Below are positions 18,869 through 27,367 of a stretch of 39,246 nt of DNA, one piece after another; positions within the stretch are counted from its first letter, which is position 1, and every line of letters starts with the position of its first letter. The stretch spans positions 1-39,246 of the forward strand of contig JAEPNQ010000036.1 of assembly GCA_017643305.1 (NCBI GenBank), read 5' to 3'. A program made the position numbers and the translations under genes. Under the pieces are notes generated by a model. That model worked only from the letters and a program-made list of their open reading frames with translations, ran no database searches and was not told the origin of the DNA. Source of the stretch: Marinibacterium sp. (GTDB lineage: Bacteria; Pseudomonadota; Alphaproteobacteria; Rhodobacterales; Rhodobacteraceae).

Positions 18869-18897
18869 TTGTCATAAATCTGTTACTTACCTGTCAC
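18869..18897 (+). promoter_or_regulatory. Pho box upstream of pstS (three half-repeats)
   Basis: TTGTCAT (18869-18875), CTGTTAC (18880-18886) and CTGTCAC (18891-18897) are spaced exactly 11 bp. The first two make a site matching 16 of 18 positions of the CTGTCATAWAWCTGTCAC consensus; the third adds an overlapping half site. The box is 82 bases upstream of the pstS start, where PhoB~P would replace a -35 element. Nothing else is visible in the 179-bp gap. Confidence 0.82.
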
Positions 18898-18978
18898 AAA
18901 AGGCTCATGCACCGCCAATAACAAGAGCGAGCGGTCCTCAAGGGGATGGCCGCGATTACACCTACCATGGAGACTCAC

Positions 18979-20034
18979 ATGTCGAATGTGAAACTGGCAG
19001 CTTCCGCGCTGGCCATTCTAGCCGCTTCCGCCACCACTGCGGCCGCCCGCGACAACGTTCAGGTCGCAGGTTCGTCCACCGTTCTGCCCTATGCATCCAT
19101 CGTTGCCGAAGCGTTTGGCGAAAATTTTGACTTTCCGACCCCGGTTGTTGAATCCGGTGGTTCCTCGGCTGGTCTGAAGCGCTTCTGCGAAGGCGTCGGC
19201 GAAAATACGATCGACATTGCAAACGCGTCCCGCAAAATCCGCGAAAAAGAAATCAAAGCCTGTGCAGAAGCTGGCGTAACCGACATCGTCGAAGTCCGCA
19301 TCGGGTATGATGGCATCGTGTTCGCGTCCCAGATCGACGGCCCGGACTACACAGCATTCGAACCGTCCGACATCTTCATGGCCCTGTCCGACAAGGTCGT
19401 GGTTGACGGCGCAATCGTCGACAACCCTTACACCCAGTGGGCTGACTTCAACGCCGACCTGCCAGCTGCGGACATCCTGGCCTTTGTGCCGGGCACCAAG
19501 CATGGCACACGCGAAGTGTTCGAAGACAAGGTTGTTCTGGCGGGCTGCGAAGCCACCGGGGCATTCGAAGCCTTTCTGGCCGTTGCCGAAGGCGACAGCG
19601 ACAAAGCGAAGAAGAAAGCCGCCGAGAAAGCCTGTATCGACCTGCGCGACGACGGTAAATCCGTGGATATCGACGGTGACTACACCGAAACACTCGCCCG
19701 AATTGACGCCAATTCCAACGGCATCGGCGTGTTCGGCTTGGCGTTTTACGAAAACAACACCGACAAGCTGAAAGTCGCGACCGTGTCCGGCATCGTCCCG
19801 TCCACCGAGACCATCGCAACCGGCGAATACCCAGTGTCCCGCCCGCTGTTCTTCTACATCAAGAAAGCACATGTCGGCGTGATCCCCGGCCTGCAGGAAT
19901 ATGCCGATTTCTTCGTGTCTGACGAAATCGCAGGCGAAGATGGACCGCTGTCCTCCTACGGTCTGGTTTCCGATCCGGAGCTGGCAGACACGCAGACGGC
20001 TGTTGCTGATCTGGTGACCATGTCGTCCAACTGA
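18979..20034 (+). CDS. pstS: phosphate-binding periplasmic protein PstS
   Basis: PstS captures phosphate in the periplasm and delivers it to PstC/PstA. The 351-residue protein begins with a signal peptide (cut after about residue 23, TTAAA before RDNVQ). The phosphate-binding loops are VAGSSTVLPYA near residue 28 and ESGGSSAGLKRFCEG. The start ATG at 18979 is chosen because GGAG at 18969-18972 is spaced well; an ATG at 18967 and earlier ones lie in the leader. It follows a strong Pho box and is separated from pstC by a hairpin, which together suggest high, phosphate-controlled expression. Confidence 0.96.
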   Translation: MSNVKLAASALAILAASATTAAARDNVQVAGSSTVLPYASIVAEAFGENFDFPTPVVESGGSSAGLKRFCEGVGENTIDIANASRKIREKEIKACAEAGVTDIVEVRIGYDGIVFASQIDGPDYTAFEPSDIFMALSDKVVVDGAIVDNPYTQWADFNADLPAADILAFVPGTKHGTREVFEDKVVLAGCEATGAFEAFLAVAEGDSDKAKKKAAEKACIDLRDDGKSVDIDGDYTETLARIDANSNGIGVFGLAFYENNTDKLKVATVSGIVPSTETIATGEYPVSRPLFFYIKKAHVGVIPGLQEYADFFVSDEIAGEDGPLSSYGLVSDPELADTQTAVADLVTMSSN

Positions 20035-20050
20035 TCCTTCGGAATGCCCG

Positions 20051-20085
20051 GACGGCGCGGGGTGGGCCCGCGCCGTTCTTCTTCT
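20051..20085 (+). terminator. partial terminator between pstS and pstC
   Basis: ACGGCGCGGG (20052-20061) pairs perfectly with CCCGCGCCGT (20067-20076) around GTGGG, followed by TTCTTCTTCT. It lies 18 bases after the pstS stop and 23 before pstC. Interrupted U tract suggests an attenuating rather than an absolute terminator; the stable stem could also protect the pstS message end. Confidence 0.65.
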
Positions 20086-20107
20086 CTGCCAAGAAGGCCA
20101 AGTTCTA

Positions 20108-21580
20108 ATGACCATGTCGTGGCTTACCCTAATCATCCTGGCTCTTGGCGTGGTTGGATATTTTCTCGGCCGTCAACGCGCCATGGCGTCGGCTGGTGGA
20201 GACATCCGCAACCTGCATTCGCTGCCGGTCTACTACGGGGCCAATGTGCTGTTCGGCACGGTTATTCCCTCCATTGTTTTCATCGTTGTTCTGTCTATCG
20301 CGCTGCCCAGCTTCGTGGGGTCGCGTGTATCGGGCACGGTCCCCGAAAGCGAGATCGCCGAAGGCAGCAGCCTGAGCCTGGTTTTGGCCGAGGTCAAACG
20401 CGTCGCCAACGGCCTCGATAACGCCGTTCGTGGCGGGCACATGACCGAGGCAATGGCCACCGACGCAGGCGCGGATCCGGCTGATGTAATGGACCGGTTA
20501 AAAGACGCGGGTCAGATCGTAACCACGCAAGTCACGCCCGAGGTTCTTGAAGCCGCACAGACGTATCGCTCACTGTATTCCGGCGGCAAAACCTTCCTCA
20601 CCATCGGAGCGCTGATCATCGCGGTGGCTGGCTTTGTCTTCAGCTACATGCGCACAAACCACGAATTTCGCGCGCGCAATTTGGTGGAAAAGGGCATCCT
20701 GATCCTTCTGATCCTTGCGGCCTCTGTTGCGATCATGACGACGATCGGCATAGTCCTGTCGCTGATTTTCAATACGATCGAGTTTTTTCGCCTCTATCCG
20801 GTCACCGATTTCTTTTTTGGCCTGACATGGTCACCGAGCTTCTCGGGGCGTGGCGGGTCTTCGGAACTGGGGATCATCCCGCTGATCTGGGGGACACTCT
20901 ATATTTCTTTCATCGCACTGCTGGTGGCTGTGCCCATCGGGCTGTTTGCCGCGATCTACCTGTCGGAATACGCCTCGGCCAAGGTGCGAGCGGTTGCCAA
21001 ACCCGCGCTAGAGGTCCTGGCGGGGATCCCCACCATCGTTTATGGCCTCTTCGCGCTGCTGACCATCGGGCCGATGTTGATGTCCGTGTTCGGCCGCGAC
21101 GGGCTGGGATGGATGAGCGGTGCGTCATCAGTCATGACCGCGGGGCTGGTCATGGGCATTATGCTGATCCCGTTCGTATCGTCGCTGAGCGATGACATCA
21201 TCAACTCGGTCCCGCAGGCTATGCGTGACGGCTCTCTGGGTCTGGGTGCGACTCAGTCGGAAACCATAAAACAGGTGGTTCTACCGGCTGCGCTGCCCGG
21301 TATTGTTGGTGCCATCATCCTGGCTGCTTCTCGCGCCATCGGGGAAACCATGATCGTTGTTATGGGGGCCGGGGCCGCCGCCCGGCTGAACCTGAACCCG
21401 TTCGAAGCAATGACCACCATCACCGCCAAGATCGTCAGTCAGTTGACCGGCGACAGTGATTTTGCCTCGCCCGAGGCGCTGGTGGCCTTTGCGCTCGGCA
21501 TGACGCTGTTCGTTATTACACTGGGCCTCAACGTTCTTGCACTGCACATCGTGCGGAAATACCGGGAGCAGTACGAATGA
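20108..21580 (+). CDS. pstC: phosphate ABC transporter permease PstC
   Basis: This 490-residue membrane protein forms the channel with PstA. The C-terminal half contains the ABC-permease domain with the EAA-type loop DGSLGLGATQSETIKQVVLPAALPGIVGAIILAASRAIGE (given here as the key region, around residues 370-410), and YLSEYAS marks the inner helices. The N-terminal half is longer than in E. coli PstC (about 319 residues) and has extra membrane segments (residues 4-22, 47-70 and 160-178) plus a soluble loop of about 90 residues. This long form is the usual one in alphaproteobacteria. Start at ATG 20108 follows GAAGG. Confidence 0.95.
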   Translation: MTMSWLTLIILALGVVGYFLGRQRAMASAGGDIRNLHSLPVYYGANVLFGTVIPSIVFIVVLSIALPSFVGSRVSGTVPESEIAEGSSLSLVLAEVKRVANGLDNAVRGGHMTEAMATDAGADPADVMDRLKDAGQIVTTQVTPEVLEAAQTYRSLYSGGKTFLTIGALIIAVAGFVFSYMRTNHEFRARNLVEKGILILLILAASVAIMTTIGIVLSLIFNTIEFFRLYPVTDFFFGLTWSPSFSGRGGSSELGIIPLIWGTLYISFIALLVAVPIGLFAAIYLSEYASAKVRAVAKPALEVLAGIPTIVYGLFALLTIGPMLMSVFGRDGLGWMSGASSVMTAGLVMGIMLIPFVSSLSDDIINSVPQAMRDGSLGLGATQSETIKQVVLPAALPGIVGAIILAASRAIGETMIVVMGAGAAARLNLNPFEAMTTITAKIVSQLTGDSDFASPEALVAFALGMTLFVITLGLNVLALHIVRKYREQYE

Positions 21581-22938
21581 CAGACGCAACGGTACACCAG
21601 CCGTCCGCCTCGGCCAGCAAGCACGCGCACAGCCTGCTGGCGGCCGATGCCCGAACCCGCAAACGCAATGCCGCAGAACGCAGGTTCCGTATGTACGGGA
21701 TTGCGGCCATTTCGGTTGGCCTGATTTTCCTCGTGATCCTGCTGTTTACGATTATCCGCAACGGCATCCCGGCCTTCACCCAGACCTACATAACTGTCGA
21801 GGTGGAACTGCCGGAAGCCAAGCTGGACAAAAAAGGCAACCGGGACATCGCGGACCTGAAGAAAGTATCAACCTTTGGTTACGCCCCTCTGATCGACAAC
21901 GCGATTTTCACAAAGGTGCAGGAGCTGGGTATCGAAACCCCGTTCGAAAAGCCCAAGAAGATGCGGTCGCTTGTATCTGCCAGCGCCGCTGCGCAACTGC
22001 GTTACATGGTTCTGGAAAACCCCGCGCTGATCGGCACCACAGTTGAATTCGAAGTCCTGGGATCAAGCCGTGTGGACGGCTACATGAAAGGCCGCGTCAC
22101 CCGTGACTCTGTCGCGCGGGACAAGAATATCGACGCCGAACATTTCGACATCGTAGACGCTATGGCGCAGGACGGGTCGCTGGCCCGGATCTTCAACTGG
22201 GCCTTCATCACTGGGGCCGATGCCTCGGAAAGCCGCCCGGAGCAGGCCGGGATCGGCGTTTCGATGATCGGGTCGTTCTTTATGATGCTGGTGGTGCTCG
22301 GTCTGTCGCTGCCGCTGGGGGTGGCCGCGTCTATCTATCTGGAGGAATTCGCGCCTAAAAATAGGCTGACCGACCTGATCGAGGTGAATATTTCCAACCT
22401 CGCAGCGGTGCCGTCCATTGTGTTTGGCATCCTTGGTCTGGCTGTGTTCATCCAGTTCATGCACCTGCCGCAATCGGCACCGCTGGTCGGGGGCCTGGTG
22501 CTGACGCTGATGACCCTGCCGACCATCATCATCTCCACCCGAGCCTCGCTCAAAGCCGTGCCGCCTTCGATCCGCGACGCCGCTCTGGGGATTGGAGCAT
22601 CAAAAATGCAATCGGTATTCCACCATGTGTTGCCCCTGGCCGCGCCCGGCATTCTGACAGGCACCATCATCGGTCTGGCTCAGGCGTTGGGGGAAACCGC
22701 GCCGCTTCTGCTGATCGGAATGGTGGGCTATATCGCCTCCAACGTGCCCGACGGGATCGCGGGCGGGTTTCTTGACCCGAACTCCTCTATGCCTGCGCAG
22801 ATCTACGAATGGTCCAAGCGCGCCGATCCAGCTTACTACGAAAGGGCTTGGGGCGGCATCATCGTTCTGTTGCTGTTCCTCATGACGATGAACATCATCG
22901 CCATCATCCTCCGCCGCCGATTTGAGCGCCGCTGGTAA
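21577..22938 (+). CDS. pstA: phosphate ABC transporter permease PstA
   Basis: PstA pairs with PstC in the inner membrane. The 453-residue protein has an extended N-terminus (a basic segment, a membrane helix at about residues 45-66, then a periplasmic region of the DUF3333 type containing ELPEAKLDKKGNRDIADLKK) and a C-terminal permease domain with the EAA-type loop around DAALGIGASKMQSVFHHVLP and ALGETAPLLLIG. E. coli PstA has about 296 residues, so the extension is real but common in this bacterial group. It overlaps pstC by four bases (ATGA), indicating coupled translation. Confidence 0.95.
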   Translation: MTDATVHQPSASASKHAHSLLAADARTRKRNAAERRFRMYGIAAISVGLIFLVILLFTIIRNGIPAFTQTYITVEVELPEAKLDKKGNRDIADLKKVSTFGYAPLIDNAIFTKVQELGIETPFEKPKKMRSLVSASAAAQLRYMVLENPALIGTTVEFEVLGSSRVDGYMKGRVTRDSVARDKNIDAEHFDIVDAMAQDGSLARIFNWAFITGADASESRPEQAGIGVSMIGSFFMMLVVLGLSLPLGVAASIYLEEFAPKNRLTDLIEVNISNLAAVPSIVFGILGLAVFIQFMHLPQSAPLVGGLVLTLMTLPTIIISTRASLKAVPPSIRDAALGIGASKMQSVFHHVLPLAAPGILTGTIIGLAQALGETAPLLLIGMVGYIASNVPDGIAGGFLDPNSSMPAQIYEWSKRADPAYYERAWGGIIVLLLFLMTMNIIAIILRRRFERRW

Positions 22939-22956
22939 AAATTGGGAATTCGAACT

Positions 22957-23751
22957 ATGTACGATGTCACAAGGGATAGCGACGTGGACACCAAGGCAAC
23001 CAAGCTCAGCGCGCGCAATGTGCAGGTCTATTACGGCACCACGCATGCGATCAAGGATGTCGATGTCGATATCGAAGACAAAACCGTCACTGCCTTTATT
23101 GGCCCGTCGGGCTGCGGCAAATCCACCTTCCTGCGCTGCCTGAACCGGATGAACGACACGATTGACGTGTGCCGGGTCGAAGGCACGATCCAGCTGGACG
23201 GGGAAGACATTTATGACGAACGGGTCGACCCCGTGCAGCTGCGCGCCAAGGTTGGCATGGTGTTTCAGAAACCCAACCCGTTTCCCAAATCGATCTATGA
23301 CAATATCGCCTACGGCCCTCGCATCCACGGGCTGGCCAAGAATAAGGCGGAGCTGGACGAGATCGTGGAAAAGTCCCTGCGCCGCGGCGCCATCTGGGAT
23401 GAGGTCAAGGATCGGCTGGACGCGCCGGGCACCGGCCTGTCCGGTGGCCAACAGCAGCGGCTGTGTATTGCCCGCGCCGTGGCCACTGAACCCGAAGTGC
23501 TGCTGATGGACGAACCCTGTTCGGCCTTGGACCCGATTGCAACGGCCCAGGTCGAAGAACTGATCGATGAATTACGCCAAAACTACTCAGTCGTGATCGT
23601 CACGCACTCCATGCAACAAGCCGCCCGCGTTAGCCAGAAAACCGCGTTCTTCCATCTCGGCAACCTGGTCGAGTTCGGCGAAACCGGCCAGATTTTTACC
23701 AATCCCGAAGACCCGCGCACCGAAAGCTACATCACGGGCCGGATCGGGTAA
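22957..23751 (+). CDS. pstB: phosphate ABC transporter ATP-binding protein PstB
   Basis: PstB hydrolyses ATP to drive phosphate import and helps signal phosphate status to PhoR. The 264-residue protein has Walker [10 protein letters not shown] at residues 49-57, a Q loop ([13 protein letters not shown]), the ABC signature [14 protein letters not shown], Walker [12 protein letters not shown] and the switch histidine in [14 protein letters not shown]. The ATG at 22957 follows a GGGA; a TTG at 22942 in the same frame is a less likely start. It lies 18 bases after pstA. Confidence 0.96.
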   Translation: MYDVTRDSDVDTKATKLSARNVQVYYGTTHAIKDVDVDIEDKTVTAFIGPSGCGKSTFLRCLNRMNDTIDVCRVEGTIQLDGEDIYDERVDPVQLRAKVGMVFQKPNPFPKSIYDNIAYGPRIHGLAKNKAELDEIVEKSLRRGAIWDEVKDRLDAPGTGLSGGQQQRLCIARAVATEPEVLLMDEPCSALDPIATAQVEELIDELRQNYSVVIVTHSMQQAARVSQKTAFFHLGNLVEFGETGQIFTNPEDPRTESYITGRIG

Positions 23752-23765
23752 CGAGGACCAGACCT

Positions 23766-24467
23766 ATGCACGATCAGCACATTGCCTCGGCCTTTGACCG
23801 GGACCTCGAAGCGATCCAGGCCCAGATCATGAAAATGGGCGGACTTGTCGAAGCCGCCATTGCCGATGCCGCCAAATCGCTGGAAACACGCGATGAAGAG
23901 CTGGCCAACGAGATCCGCGCCGGTGACAAGGCCATCGACGCGCTGGAAGAACAGATCAACCAAGAAACCGCCCGGGTGATCGCCCTGCGCGCGCCCACGG
24001 CCATCGACCTGCGGCTGATCCTGAGTGTGATCAAAATAAGCGGGAACCTGGAACGCATTGGCGACTATGCCAAGAACATGGCCAAACGCACCGGCTTGTT
24101 GGTCAACATGACCCCGGTCAGCGACAGCGCCAGCGCGCTGCGCCGTATGGCGCGCGAGGTGGAGGTGATGCTGAAGGATGCGCTAGACAGCTATATCCAG
24201 CGCGATGCCGACCTGGCCCGCGACGTGATCGACCGGGATCGGGACGTGGACCAGATGTATACCTCTTTGTTCCGGGAATTCCTGACGTTTATGATGGAAG
24301 ATCCTCGCAATATCACGGCCTGCATGCACCTTCATTTCATCGCCAAGAACCTCGAACGGATGGGCGACCATGTGACGTCGATCGCCGAACAGGTGGTCTA
24401 TCTCGTGACCGGGGAAGCGCCGGAAGACGCGCGGCCCAAGGCGGATGTCACATCCGAAACGTTCTGA
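23766..24467 (+). CDS. phoU: phosphate-signalling protein PhoU
   Basis: PhoU damps signalling by PhoR when phosphate is plentiful, binding the transporter and the kinase. The 233-residue helical protein holds two PhoU repeats, with the metal-binding E(D)xxxD patterns: RIGDYAKNMAKRTG in the first repeat and RMGDHVTSIAEQVVYLVTGE in the second. The size fits the family. It sits between pstB and phoB in the conserved order pstSCAB-phoU-phoB and is 14 bases from both neighbours. Confidence 0.96.
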   Translation: MHDQHIASAFDRDLEAIQAQIMKMGGLVEAAIADAAKSLETRDEELANEIRAGDKAIDALEEQINQETARVIALRAPTAIDLRLILSVIKISGNLERIGDYAKNMAKRTGLLVNMTPVSDSASALRRMAREVEVMLKDALDSYIQRDADLARDVIDRDRDVDQMYTSLFREFLTFMMEDPRNITACMHLHFIAKNLERMGDHVTSIAEQVVYLVTGEAPEDARPKADVTSETF

Positions 24468-24481
24468 ACGGAGCGCACCCC

Positions 24482-25171
24482 ATGTCAGCCAACCAGCCGA
24501 CCGTTCTTGTTGTCGACGACGAGCACGCCCAGAGGGAAGTTCTGGCCTACAATCTGGAAGCCGAAGGGTTCCGCGTGGCCCGCGCCGAAAACGGCGAAGA
24601 GGCCATGATTGTCGTCGATGAAGCCATGCCGGATATCATCGTGCTCGATTGGATGATGCCCAATCTCAGCGGTATAGAAGTATGTCGCCGCCTGAAATCC
24701 AGACCAGAGACCCGCAACATCCCGATCATCATGCTGTCAGCCCGTGCCGAGGAGGTCGACAAGGTGCGGGGGCTGGAAACCGGGGCGGATGATTATGTCA
24801 TCAAACCCTATTCGGTGATCGAGCTGATGGCGCGCGTGCGCAGCCAGCTGCGCCGTGTACGGCCTTCCACTGTGGGATTGCGGCTGGAGTTCGACGATAT
24901 CGTGCTTGACGCTGAAACCCACAAGGTCAGCCGCTCGGACAAACCGCTGAAGCTGGGCCCCACAGAATTTCGCCTTCTGAGCACATTCATGGAAAAACCG
25001 GGGCGGGTCTGGAGCCGCGAACAGCTGCTGGACCGGGTTTGGGGGCGCGACATCTATGTCGATACCCGGACCGTAGACGTCCATATCGGGCGGCTGCGCA
25101 AGGCTCTGACGCAACACGGTGGGGCAGATCCTATCAGAACCATACGCGGCGCAGGTTATGCGCTGGGGTGA
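24482..25171 (+). CDS. phoB: phosphate regulon response regulator PhoB
   Basis: PhoB~P activates the Pho regulon by binding Pho boxes. The 229-residue protein has a receiver domain with acidic DDE at 12-14, phospho-accepting Asp56 (VLDWMMP) and Lys108 (YVIKPYS), followed by an OmpR-type winged helix (LGPTEFRLLSTFMEKPGRVWSREQLLDRVWG and DTRTVDVHIGRLRKAL). It probably acts on the box at 18869 in its own operon. After its stop, three palindromes separate it from the convergent DsbA-like gene. Confidence 0.96.
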   Translation: MSANQPTVLVVDDEHAQREVLAYNLEAEGFRVARAENGEEAMIVVDEAMPDIIVLDWMMPNLSGIEVCRRLKSRPETRNIPIIMLSARAEEVDKVRGLETGADDYVIKPYSVIELMARVRSQLRRVRPSTVGLRLEFDDIVLDAETHKVSRSDKPLKLGPTEFRLLSTFMEKPGRVWSREQLLDRVWGRDIYVDTRTVDVHIGRLRKALTQHGGADPIRTIRGAGYALG

Positions 25172-25177
25172 GCGCGC

Positions 25178-25237
25178 GGACGGATTTTCAAGAAATCCGT
25201 CCCGCAATTCATTCATGAATTGAGCCCCTGTTCAGGG
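25178..25237. terminator. three adjacent palindromes between convergent phoB and DsbA-like gene
   Basis: GGACGGATTT (25178-25187) pairs with AAATCCGTCC (25193-25202); CAATTCA (25205-25211) pairs with TGAATTG (25216-25222); CCCTG (25226-25230) pairs with CAGGG (25233-25237). They nearly fill the 95-bp gap. None is followed by a long T tract, so a bidirectional, possibly Rho-assisted, termination role is inference. Confidence 0.45.
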
Positions 25238-25266
25238 CGCGAAATGGCAATAAACTGCCTGCTAGC

Positions 25267-26016
25267 CTAACCGCGTTTGTCTGCGATCATCACCGCCATC
25301 TGATCCGCGGGCAGGAACCCCCTCAGAAGTTCGTCCTGCAGGACGAAACTAGGCGTGCCGTTGATCTGAAGCCGCTGTGCCAGCGCACGGGTCCGGGCAA
25401 TCTCAGATGTGACTGCGTCGCTGTCAATTGCCGCCATGACGGCCTCCGTATCGAAGCCGAGGCTGTCGGACAAGCGGCGCAGCACAATGTCGTTCGGTTC
25501 GCCGGACATTTCTATAAGAGCGTCATGCACGTCTTTGTAGGCATCGCTGCCCACAACCTGCTTGACCGCTATGGCAAAGCGCGATGTCAGCAGGGAAGCT
25601 TCGCCAAGGATCGGGAATTCCTTGATAATGAGCTTGATGTTGCCATCTTCAGCCAAAAGCCGTTCCACTTCCGGCGTCGCCCGGCGGCAAAAGCCGCAGC
25701 GGTAGTCCAGAAACTCCACCAGCACTATGTCGCCATTCGGGTTGCCACCTTCCCAGGAATAGCCGTCATTGAAAATCTCGTCTGCATTACTTGCCACAAG
25801 GTCGAAATCGGCGCGCGCCTGTGCATCGGCTTGGCGCTGTTCCAGCAGTTGCACTGCCTCCAGGATGACCTCTGGGTTTTCCATGAGATAGGATCGCACT
25901 TCGGCTCGGAACGCATCGCGTTCCGCCTCTGTCATGTTTTGCAGGTCCGCGGCGGCGGTCTGGGTGGCCAGCAGTCCCGCCGTCACAAGCGTGGCTGCTC
26001 GGGGAAGTCGGATCAT
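25267..26016 (-). CDS. DsbA-family thiol:disulfide oxidoreductase
   Basis: The 249-residue protein has a signal peptide (residues 1-23, TAAA before DLQN), a helical N-terminal stretch with acidic repeats as in ScsC/Com1-like proteins, and a thioredoxin fold with the CGFC active site at residues 107-110 (EFLDYRCGFCRR). The cis-proline loop is seen as INGTPSFVL. It probably introduces or isomerises disulfides in the periplasm. It follows the M48 protease gene by four bases on the minus strand; an AGGA lies upstream of its ATG. Confidence 0.9.
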   Translation of the reverse strand: MIRLPRAATLVTAGLLATQTAAADLQNMTEAERDAFRAEVRSYLMENPEVILEAVQLLEQRQADAQARADFDLVASNADEIFNDGYSWEGGNPNGDIVLVEFLDYRCGFCRRATPEVERLLAEDGNIKLIIKEFPILGEASLLTSRFAIAVKQVVGSDAYKDVHDALIEMSGEPNDIVLRRLSDSLGFDTEAVMAAIDSDAVTSEIARTRALAQRLQINGTPSFVLQDELLRGFLPADQMAVMIADKRG

Positions 26017-26020
26017 GAGT

Positions 26021-27367
26021 TTATTTCCTTTTTGTCATGCGTTCCGCAGTTACCAATACGTCTTCGGCGCGGCGCCAGGGAGCGGAGCCTTCGGGCAGCA
26101 AGGCCAAGGCTCGCCGGGCGTGGCGCGCGGCGTCTATCATCTCTCCCTGAAGCGCGAACCGTTCTGCGGTTGCCAGCGCTGCCATACCATCCTGGCCCAG
26201 ATGCGCATAGGCCTGACCGAGATCACGCAACACGTAAGCGTTACGATAATCCCCCGAACGGGCGCGCTCCAGCGGTTCCAGAGCGGCCCGCGGCTGACCA
26301 TCGGCCAGCAGGGCCCGACCGAGGCTCCCTTGGATCAGAGAATTGCGTGGCGCCAGTTCGGCTGCCTGTCGATAGGCGGCAATTGCTGCAACCGCGCGCT
26401 GGTTCTCCATCAAGATCTGCCCACGCAGGTCAAGGTAGTAGGGATCATCCGGGCGCAGTGCCAATGCGCGGTCCAGCGCCGCCAGCGCCTGCGCCATGTT
26501 GCTTTCGCGGTGCCAGGCCACAGCCAGCCGCATTTGTCGCAAGTCCGGATAGATCTCCCCTTCCACCCGGCGGCGCGTCCATTTTGGCGCCCGTTTGAAG
26601 GCCGAAAGTTTGCCTTTGATGCGGGCAAACCAATAATCGAACTCCGGATCGGTTGGCCCGATATCGCCATAGCGGGCCACGTAATCCCGTGCTGCGCGAA
26701 TGCGATCCGTGGTCAGTGGGTGGGACGTGGAATATGGATCCGTCCGGTTGATATTGAGCGATTCCTGGGCCTGAAAGGCTTCATGAAGTTCGATCAATCC
26801 CGTCGGGCTGACGCCGGCAAATTTCAGATAGGCCGCCGCAGACCGGTCCGCAGCACTTTCTTCGGCCCGCGTATGCGCCAGGAAACTGCGTTGCGCCATA
26901 GAAGAGGTGAGCGCCCCGACCCCCGCCGCTGCCTCACCGCCACCTGCTGCGGCTGCAACAGCCGCCAGCGCCAGCCCCAGCCCCGCCGCCGTGCGGGCAC
27001 TTTTCAGGTTGGTCATCCGGCGGGCGATGTGACCGTTGGAAATATGTGCGGCCTCATGTGCGATCACCGCCTGCAACACGCGCGCGCTTCGCACCTTCTG
27101 GATTAGGCCAGAATGCAGATAGATTGCACTGTGGTCTATGACAAAAGCGTTCAGCCGGTCATCATCCACGACCACAATGCGCGTCCGCGTTGGACTCAGC
27201 CCTGCAGCGCGCAGTATTGGAAATGAAAGGATATACAGCCCATATTCGATATCGGCATCACGCAATAGCCTCACCGCCGCAGCGGGTGCCGCGGAGGTCA
27301 GACACAAAACCACTGTCAGTGTCAGCGCCAGCATTGACCTGCGTCCATTTCCGCGCTGAATACGCAT
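26021..27367 (-). CDS. M48-family metalloprotease with TPR repeats (BepA-like)
   Basis: The 448-residue exported protein has a signal peptide (residues 1-31, ending AAPAAA), a peptidase domain with the zinc motif HEAAH at residues 104-108 and a third ligand Glu in EESAADRSA, and a C-terminal half with TPR-like helices (ALAALDRALALRPDDPYYLDLRGQIL, AAYRQAAELAPRNSLI). E. coli BepA, with the same layout, degrades and helps mature outer-membrane LptD. Start choice: the ATG at 27367 gives a clean signal peptide; an ATG at 27427 would extend 20 residues into the opposing gene, and a Met at 27334 is also possible. The partner DsbA-like gene follows. Confidence 0.88.
   Translation of the reverse strand: MRIQRGNGRRSMLALTLTVVLCLTSAAPAAAVRLLRDADIEYGLYILSFPILRAAGLSPTRTRIVVVDDDRLNAFVIDHSAIYLHSGLIQKVRSARVLQAVIAHEAAHISNGHIARRMTNLKSARTAAGLGLALAAVAAAAGGGEAAAGVGALTSSMAQRSFLAHTRAEESAADRSAAAYLKFAGVSPTGLIELHEAFQAQESLNINRTDPYSTSHPLTTDRIRAARDYVARYGDIGPTDPEFDYWFARIKGKLSAFKRAPKWTRRRVEGEIYPDLRQMRLAVAWHRESNMAQALAALDRALALRPDDPYYLDLRGQILMENQRAVAAIAAYRQAAELAPRNSLIQGSLGRALLADGQPRAALEPLERARSGDYRNAYVLRDLGQAYAHLGQDGMAALATAERFALQGEMIDAARHARRALALLPEGSAPWRRAEDVLVTAERMTKRK

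Noticed and set aside
18979-20034. Long frame on the minus strand opposite pstS (372 residues)
   Set aside because: It is a shadow of codon-biased pstS, with no domain and no ribosome-binding site.
25525-27106. Plus-strand frames of 357 and 390 residues opposite the DsbA-like and M48 genes
   Set aside because: They show no domain, are rich in Arg/Gln/His/Pro as expected of antisense frames, and overlap two well-recognised genes.
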